DNA of 23,806 nucleotides from Sphaeroforma arctica JP610 (lineage: Eukaryota; Opisthokonta; Ichthyosporea; Ichthyophonida). The DNA is taken from the NCBI RefSeq assembly GCF_001186125.1, contig NW_014040514.1, forward strand, positions 156,087 through 179,892, given 5' to 3'. Under the pieces are notes generated by a model. The model had not been told where the DNA came from. It did not search any database and saw nothing but the letters and a program-made list of their open reading frames with translations. Position numbers and translations under genes: made by a program. The stretch's first letter is position 1. Every line of letters starts with the position of its first letter. This document shows, in pieces, positions 18,551 to 23,806 of this stretch.

Positions 18551-18883
18551 TGTAGAGTTTGAGAGTAGTCCATAAGGTACGACCAGAAGAAACAATAGAT
18601 CTCTTCTCAAGTGCGAATCCTACAGCTAGGTAAAAGTCTTAGGCTGAAGGACTCGCATTGAGTCTTGTTTGGTGTTTAGTATTTTCTACACTAGACCCAA
18701 TATTTGCTTAAGTGTTTCTCTCACACGCGGGAGTCCCGGTATCATCTACAGGTATTCCCGTTATATGTCTGATCACTCTATCATCAGAAATATTGGATCC
18801 TAGATCCAAAACTCAGTATTTGATGATCCTGGGTTTTGGGTTTAGGATTGGTTTCTCTGATAATATGGCCCCTGGATGCTACA
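18551..18883 (-). repeat. 5' LTR of the chromovirus
   Basis: 333 bp, TGTAGAGTTTG...GGATGCTACA in plus orientation, TG...CA on both strands. It is the longer and presumably more complete LTR of the pair. The internal side (18550 leftwards, minus sense) reads TTTTTAACAATATC, which I cannot match to a tRNA 3' end. I could not place a TATA box with confidence. Confidence 0.9.
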
Positions 18884-18887
18884 TGGA
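18884..18887. repeat. Target site duplication TGGA, right copy
   Basis: It follows the LTR terminus GCTACA directly and equals the four bases before the opposite LTR (9695-9698). Confidence 0.85.
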
Positions 18888-19968
18888 TCAACTGCATCCG
18901 CGCACTATTTGAGAGGGTCCCTACCCGAGTGACATTCCGCGACAAAAGCTCTCGCCTATATTTCATAGAACGAATGGCATCCTACAAGGCTGAATCGTTG
19001 GCCCCCAGCTCTGTATTGTCTACATGGATTCCTTGGCTGTCACGCTACCACAGTTCCGGCCCAAGCTTCCCCAGTCTTATCTATTTATCGACGACACACG
19101 GATCCAAGCCCCCCAACCGGTTCCACTCCAGCCCTTCTTAGACGACATTGATGCATGGGGACACAAATATGGCCTCGAACAGGGTGTCATCAAACTCTGG
19201 GTACGATCTACTGACTTGCGACCCGCGGCGCCAACCCTCCGCATAAAAGGTGAGCTTATCATACCGACGCTCGCCGATGCATCTTGGAACACACGTTACC
19301 TCCCCCCTGAAGATATTACCCGGAGTTCCCACTCCCCCACGAAATATCAGGGATCAATCTCGCCAGACATGGAATCCCTGATTGCAGCATTGTCTCTTGG
19401 TATCGCCTCCTTCCGCGCTTATGGCTTCCGTGGCTTCAGCTGGCGACACCCCTGCAATCGGCTGGTGCTGTTCAAAACATTCATTTTATCCACGGCTACA
19501 TATGGCCTGAACATTCTTGTCTGGGCTCCGCCTATATGGAAGGATGCGTTGGACCTCCTGTTCGAGCGCTATAACTCAGCACTCATACAAACAGCAGCCA
19601 TCATCACGGGCACTAAATATTCTAGGTTTTCCAAACATAAAAAGAACTTACTCCACTTTTGTGGCCTGCTCCCCACACGACCATTCGCGGACTACCTCGG
19701 AGGTTGCCTGGGAATACAACTCGACTCAATGGCCAGCATAAACCCACTCACCCCTCTGACGCAACCCGCCTGGGCCCACAACAAACCATCATTGCGCTTC
19801 CCGTACAGTATCTATGCCTACCTGAAAACTGTATACAAAACCACGGGCGGGCACACACCCGACCATGTAGCCATCCGCCGACGCTGTGACGACATTAGGA
19901 AAAACTCAACGAAACGATGGTCCAACAAGGAGATCGCGGCAGTTACCCGGCGCCAATACTACTACTAA
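18887..19968 (+). pseudogene. LINE reverse transcriptase, part after the chromovirus
   Basis: The frame resumes with INCIRALFERVPTRVTF in phase with 9626-9698. A frameshift near 18955-18975 moves the reading by one phase. There the text reads RTNGILQG, a TGA, then IVGPQLCIVYMDSL, which matches the QG...GP motif of LINE RTs. LPQSYLFIDDTRI then gives the catalytic F-x-D-D box intact. Further on are DIDAWGHKYGLEQGVIKLW (the thumb-side helix) and LFKTFILSTATYGLNILVWA (the conserved K...Y helix of LINE RTs). The open part is 19024-19968, ending in TAA. Base composition is richer in C and G than in the surrounding elements, which suggests a different origin or codon use. Confidence 0.82.
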
Positions 19969-20837
19969 CTGGTCATGGGCAAATTGCCAACCTCAAATCG
20001 GGACAAAGCCAGACACGACTGCTTCAATCGCTGCTTCGAGCCTACACCAATCCGGCTATGTGCTGTCGATAGTTGTAACAAATACGTACATGTTGTATTC
20101 ACATTGATCGACTACCGCACCGACGGCTGTCTCTGCCCTGTCTGCCCCGGTGGCCCCAAATTCACCACCAGCCGCTTAACCTGCGCCCAGGAACTGATCC
20201 GACACACCCTGGTAGGTCCAAAACTGCTTCCCATTGGCCCCGACCTCTTCCAGCAATCACAGGGGCGCCAGGATTTCTACGGTATCTGGACCCTTTACAA
20301 ACACCTGGTATCCTTTCTAGCATGCAAAACAGCCTCCGTACCCACACTTGTCTCTGACACATCAACAAATGTTCCCCATACCCCGGCTAATCACGCTGTT
20401 GAAGTACTACTTCCAAATTTCGGTCTAAACCAAGTCATCGCGTCTGTTGATTCCGCCTATGATACTTCCGATCCAGGTCAACCAGCACATACCGAGTGCA
20501 TCCGTGGTCTGGTGCGGTATCGGTTCACTCCCAAACTCGCTCCTCAACCGAATTATGATGGATAACCTGGTCCTACTCGACATTTCGTACTCTGCACTAA
20601 CCCTTTCCACGGCACTACACGGTGCAGACCCGGTTCGTACCACAACACAAGGTGGGCACTCTACTTAGTAGGTCAGCAAGCGAATACGTGGCACACTCGA
20701 TGATGTCAGTTTTTTGTCAGCACCAGCCTGAATTGACCCAACGCATATCCTCCGTCGTCGACTCACTTGGCCCAAACTTCAAACGTGAATTTACTAACCA
20801 CTTCTTCTCATCGATCTTTCCCGAACCTCTACAATGA
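19969..20837 (+). pseudogene. LINE C-terminal region after RT
   Basis: Directly after the TAA at 19966-19968 the same phase stays open from 19975 to 20565. It includes LCAVDSCNKYVHVVFTLIDY and DGCLCPVCPGG. The Cys pattern (C-x4-C, later C-x-C-x2-C) is a possible zinc-binding module, as found after RT in several LINE clades. It is not one I can name. A second frame, 20622-20837, reads HSMMSVFCQHQPELTQRISS and FKREFTNHFFSSIFPEPLQ and ends about 50 bp before the polyadenylation signal. It is probably the true C-terminus after a frameshift near 20565-20620. No RNase H domain is visible. Confidence 0.55.
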
Positions 20838-20885
20838 CTGTGAGGGCATACCATATGTACAAACATTGTAACTTATCTCTTTTGA

Positions 20886-20891
20886 AATAAA
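20886..20891 (+). terminator. AATAAA polyadenylation signal of the LINE
   Basis: AATAAA lies about 10 bp before the end of LINE similarity and is followed by ATATTATTAT, a short TA-rich tail. The place fits a LINE 3' end. Confidence 0.5.
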
Positions 20892-20901
20892 TATTATTAT
20901 C

Positions 20902-21024
20902 TCTATTTACACTCCAGAAGTCGACCATTAGCAATCCTGTTGGCCAACACAAAAGTGGCGCGCCAAAAGGTCAACGAAAGATTTTCGGAAACGGTTGTTG
21001 AGGTTTCTCAATCAGAGGTAGGCG
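20902..21024 (-). repeat. Right LTR-like repeat of the old element, second piece
   Basis: CTATTTACACTCC, then AGCAATCCTGTTGGCCAACA and CAGAGGTAGGC, align with 3887-3999 of the left copy with roughly four of five bases identical. Together with 9595-9624 it accounts for the whole repeat, so the LINE lies inside it. Confidence 0.65.
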
Positions 21025-22247
21025 GTTTTAATATCTATTTTTCTGCTCGACTATTGGTTTTTAAATACGATTAACATCATATACTACACTCCTGCCCCAA
21101 GCATCTGTATAGTAATCATTTTCAAGTTTTGAATCCTATCGATTGTAATGAGCTCATTAGACCATTGTATAGTAGTCATGTTGTACGTTTGGACTGCCGG
21201 GCTGCTTCTTGCAAAATGTGCTGGTCAAAAACATAGTCACGGGGCAAGAGTCACAGAATAGTCAATTTTGTGCTCAATGAACACCATTAGATGCTACATA
21301 GGCTGCTAATTAGCAGAACGTGTATATCATCATCACGTCCTTACAAGTGATATCACCAACTACCCCTTTGACAATACTAATACTAGTGTGGTGGAAACAA
21401 TGACGAATCCACAACAGGTCAGCTCGGCCCATTTGACTAAATTTATCTACTCAATAGACTTCCAAGTAGCGCAGGGTCGCGAGCGAGAAAAGTGTGGTAC
21501 ACACAGTATCACAAAGTAAGTCGGCAACAACATGGGCCAAAGGAAGATATAGATCAAAACCGAGTAGGGATAAACGTACACAAGCAAACACATATATAGA
21601 TTCTATACAGCCGTGTGGACAAAGTACCCTAGACGGAGATTTAGGATCGTGCTAGAGGACCGGACCTATACGAAAATTTTAGGACTGGACCAGAGAACCA
21701 GACTTAAGTGAATTATTACAGGACCGCCTCAAAGGATGAATCTTCGGACGTCATCATAATTTAGTAACTAAGAGACCAGAACCATAGATATAAGTATTTT
21801 CACAATCACCCGTTGTTAGAGATAATTTTGCCCCATATAGGAACGTGATAAATAAATACAGCAGGCGCGCTATCCAAAATGGCACTTCCGACCGAGTTCA
21901 CTTATTTCAGACTTAACACTTTTTACTAAGCGTACTCGGTTTGTACTACAGACATATCCCGATGCATTAGTTGCAGTCGAATCGTGCGGTTATCGTGGTC
22001 CGTGCAAGTATCTCATCCATCCATAACTACGACCAATTCTCACATATTTAAATTTATTGCGTATCTTAGCAAAATGTGCTCTCTAGATAGCACTAACATC
22101 CAACCCGTCCGTCTCACTACATTCAACTCTAGGTTTCAACAATCACGTATTCAGATACTTCTGCTGGGAATGTATAGACATCACTAGGGTGGTATTTAGG
22201 TCTCCCTTTTTTATTGTGTAAAAAGTAGACCCCTTTGCGGTGATAGA
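21025..22247. other. Intergenic stretch, no gene supported
   Basis: AT-rich sequence with short open frames (for example 21984-22187) that show no motif. Small internal similarities occur, such as TGTATAGTA[AG]TCAT near 21105 and 21170, and AGGAC[CT]GGACC near 21656 and 21691. I see no LTR, tRNA or coding signature. Confidence 0.45.
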
Positions 22248-22723
22248 TTATGATCTAGCTGCCACGCAACAAGGCGGAAGTGACAACAATGGCAAAACTG
22301 GTGGTTCAGGTGGAACATATAGCAATGATAGTGGTGGAAACAATGAAATAATGGCTCCAATGGTCAAGACAGCGATAATGATTCATCGGATGATGACGAT
22401 GAGAATGTAGGAGGGGGGCAACAATCTAACCAACGAACAGAAAACCCATGTCAGCAGGCACGTCGGCAGCCTCCATAAAGTTCGAACAACCCAGGTGGCG
22501 GTTCAATAAAGTTCGAACAACCCAAGTGGCGGTTCATCGCACGAACAAACCCTCCATTAAAGGTATCAATCTCAAAATCAAGGACCACCTGCTGATTTAT
22601 AGTATAGGCAAGCAGAACTTCGGCAGGTCAAGCGACTTATTGTAGAATTGGAAGATCACACCGAAGAAGTACACAAAAGAATAAGACTGGTGCAAGAGAA
22701 AAAAATCAATACCATATATTGAG
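22248..22723 (+). pseudogene. Broken Asn/Gly/Ser/Asp-rich reading frame with coiled-coil-like end
   Basis: Plus-strand codons read ATQQGGSDNNGKTGGSGG and, in a shifted phase, GQDSDNDSSDDDDENVGGG, both strongly low-complexity. After a 31-bp duplication and further phase changes, a charged heptad-like stretch ends the frame: AELRQVKRLIVELEDHTEEV then HKRIRLVQEKK, with a TGA at 22721. The composition bias and the matching phases on either side suggest a once-coding exon, with a disordered acidic region and a C-terminal coiled coil. I do not recognise the protein. A spliced gene is possible, but the direct duplication argues for decay. Confidence 0.35.
22475..22536. repeat. 31-bp tandem duplication
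   Basis: ATAAAGTTCGAACAACCCA[AG]GTGGCGGTTCA occurs twice in a row with one difference. The length is not a multiple of three, so it shifts any frame that crosses it. Confidence 0.9.
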
Positions 22724-22915
22724 CTGTGTTAACCGGCTACATACGCATTGGCTATAAAATGAGAGCTATAATAGTGGCTACAGAAAAGAAACTCTTAACA
22801 CCGTAACAATAATATTTCAAAAAACAAAAAGCAATGGGAAACCCCAAGAGACCTATTTATTTAAATTCATACACATATTTACAAGCAGTCAAAAGTCAAA
22901 CCCGAAAGCATATTT

Positions 22916-22972
22916 TAAAAAAACAAAAAAACAAAAACAAAAACAAAAACAAAAACAAAAACAAAAACAAAA
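22916..22972. repeat. (AAAAAC)n microsatellite
   Basis: At least seven ACAAAA units in a row with an A-rich start. The surroundings (22724-23176) hold no gene that I can support. The tract could be the tail of a decayed retroposon, but nothing upstream identifies one. Confidence 0.9.
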
Positions 22973-23176
22973 TTCATAGCCCTCTAAATTGAACAAGTCA
23001 AACATCCTAGCCAATTCTATTTTTGGGGTACATTTTTTAGAGACTTGACAAACAACCTGGAAAACCAAATAATGTACCCTTTATTAAAATGATCTTCATT
23101 TAATGCCAGAATTTGTATACATAATAGATAGCAACACTTAAATAAACGCTTCTTTGAAGCTTGCATTAGCATAAAC

Positions 23177-23527
23177 ATGGATACACTCACGTTGGGTGAT
23201 ATTGACACTTCATGCAAGCGATACAACACACTCGGTATTTTGCCATATGAATGGGGATATTGTAGTAAATGCGAACAGGTGTGGCACATATATTGTTTAA
23301 CTAGTGTAGGCGACGAACATTTGGATGGCGTAGATACAGACGTAAAAGGGGTTGTTGTTTCGGTAGAAATCCAAACTCTAACTGTCGTAGATGCAAGTGT
23401 CGCGATTCGGCCAAACGTACGTTACAGTTATAAGAATAGGTTGGGACGGCAGAAAAAGACGATTACGTTTATTACTAGGAACGTTACATCACTGATCATC
23501 ACTTGGGAGCATCGCATGCGTCGGTGA
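23177..23527 (+). CDS. Uncertain small frame with a PHD-like half finger
   Basis: A 116-codon frame from ATG 23177. Residues 26-42 read WGYCSKCEQVWHIYCL, a C-x2-C-x4-H-x2-C pattern with Trp before His, which resembles the second half of a PHD finger. The first metal-binding pair is not visible upstream in this frame, and no closing W.C..C follows. Another phase at about 23320-23410 is Cys-rich as well (SNCRRCKCRDSAKR). It may be an exon of a larger gene, a pseudogene, or chance. The end of the frame runs into the 189-bp-period repeat. Confidence 0.2.
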   Translation: MDTLTLGDIDTSCKRYNTLGILPYEWGYCSKCEQVWHIYCLTSVGDEHLDGVDTDVKGVVVSVEIQTLTVVDASVAIRPNVRYSYKNRLGRQKKTITFITRNVTSLIITWEHRMRR

Positions 23528-23806
23528 GTGATTTTTCAAAATGTTATATTTATGTTTATGACGGGAAGTAGAACGATGAACTAAATGAATAATTAAGATA
23601 TATTAGCAATTTCCTACACAAACACACTCATTTAAATTTATATAACACATAAATGTACACATATTTATTCAACATTCATACAGATCATCACTTGGAAGCA
23701 TCGCATGCGTCGGTGAATGATTTTTCAAAATGTTATATTTATGTTTATGACGGGAAGTTGAACGATAAACTAAATGAATAATTAGGATATATTAGCAATG
23801 TCCTAC
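23494..23806. repeat. Direct repeat, period 189, running off the window
   Basis: GATCATCACTTGG[GA]AGCATC begins at 23494 and again at 23683. The two copies match for about 124 bp (23494-23617 and 23683-23806) with about six differences, and the second is cut by the window end. AT-rich sequence (23618-23682) separates them. Confidence 0.9.

Larger units (their letters stand above)
9699..18883 (-). mobile_element. Chromovirus-type Ty3/gypsy retrotransposon, 9.2 kb, complete but dead
   Basis: Direct LTRs (9699-9980 and 18551-18883) with TG...CA ends are flanked by TGGA duplications inside a LINE. Internal order on the minus strand is leader, Gag, zinc knuckle, protease, RT, RNase H, methyltransferase-like domain, integrase and chromodomain, which is gypsy order with one added domain. 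The pol domains lie mostly in two phases: knuckle, protease and RT start in one, then RT to integrase in another. By eye the two LTRs differ at about 20 of 255 aligned positions plus two gaps of about 25 bp, so the insertion is not recent. Stops of all three kinds interrupt the frames. No PBS complementary to a common tRNA is obvious next to the 5' LTR. Confidence 0.92.
9625..20901 (+). mobile_element. 5'-truncated LINE, split by the chromovirus
   Basis: This is a non-LTR retrotransposon on the plus strand whose own sequence amounts to 9625-9698 plus 18888-20901, about 2.1 kb. It starts in the middle of the reverse transcriptase, so the endonuclease and ORF1 are missing, as is usual for 5'-truncated LINEs. 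It ends with AATAAA and a short TA-rich tail (ATATTATTAT). It sits inside the right LTR of the old gypsy element. TCAATTAC (9617-9624) and TCTATTTAC (20902-20910) are a possible imperfect target duplication. Stops and a frameshift show it is dead. Confidence 0.7.
3858..21024 (-). mobile_element. Old Ty3/gypsy-like element, interrupted by LINE and chromovirus
   Basis: This is the outer layer of the nest. Its ends are a ~142-bp direct repeat: an intact copy at 3858-3999 and a copy split into 9595-9624 and 20902-21024. Between the repeats, minus-strand remnants run in pol order: RT palm and thumb (about 8340-7640), RNase H (about 7575-6698), a long Pro/Ser-rich spacer, integrase (about 5590-4880) and a C-terminal frame (4640-4197). 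Gag and protease are not recognisable. The repeat ends are TG-like and CA-like in the left copy and mutated in the right copy. No PBS, polypurine tract or target duplication is clear, so the exact ends are inferred. Confidence 0.6.

Noticed and set aside
16676-18555. Small open frames in the chromovirus leader as genes (for example 18049-18291, 17716-17928)
   Set aside because: They are short, lack domains, and the ones near 16700 are products of the 41-bp repeat.
9699-18883. DIRS-type element, suggested by the methyltransferase-like domain
   Set aside because: The element has ordinary direct LTRs with TG...CA ends, a target duplication and a DDE integrase. No tyrosine recombinase or split direct repeats are seen.

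Overview
The window looks like repeat-dense nuclear DNA of a eukaryote. It contains no operons, no bacterial gene spacing and no intact cellular gene that I can recognise. The content is LTR retrotransposons, a LINE, short inverted-repeat elements, tandem repeats and a broken Ulp1-like cysteine protease. A chromovirus-type (chromodomain) Ty3/gypsy element beside a LINE would fit a fungus, an oomycete or another protist. The sequence alone does not settle the host.

The main structure is a three-layer nest of retroelements. (1) The outer and oldest layer is a decayed Ty3/gypsy-like element on the minus strand, about 3858-21024. It keeps parts of RT, RNase H, integrase and a long C-terminal frame between short LTR-like ends. 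(2) Its right LTR (the 5' LTR of a minus-strand element) is split by a 5'-truncated LINE on the plus strand, about 9625-20901. (3) The LINE reverse transcriptase is split by a 9.2-kb chromovirus on the minus strand, 9699-18883. That element has TG...CA LTRs and a 4-bp target duplication, TGGA. Removing it makes the LINE reading frame continue without a break across the site, which fixes the order of insertion.

The chromovirus can be read almost domain by domain from right to left: 5' LTR, a 2.7-kb leader with 41-bp repeats, Gag in three overlapping frames, a 17-bp repeat array, a zinc knuckle, protease, RT, RNase H, a domain with DLFA and NPPW motifs resembling the Dam-type adenine methyltransferases known from DIRS retroelements, integrase with D, D, E at 58/35 spacing, a GPY-like region and chromodomain, a short polypurine tract and the 3' LTR. 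It is dead: the protease catalytic Asp is Val, the RT box reads YADG, and there are many stops and frameshifts.

Left flank (1-3857): a solo LTR related to the chromovirus LTR, an RT/RNase H fragment of another gypsy element, two short elements with AAAGTCACTAAATGTACA-like inverted ends, and a 346-bp tandem duplication covering the catalytic core of a Ulp1/C48 protease. Right flank (21025-23806): mostly featureless sequence, a broken Asn/Gly/Ser-rich reading frame with a coiled-coil-like end, an (AAAAAC)n tract, a small uncertain frame with a PHD-like half finger, and a 189-bp-period repeat running off the window.
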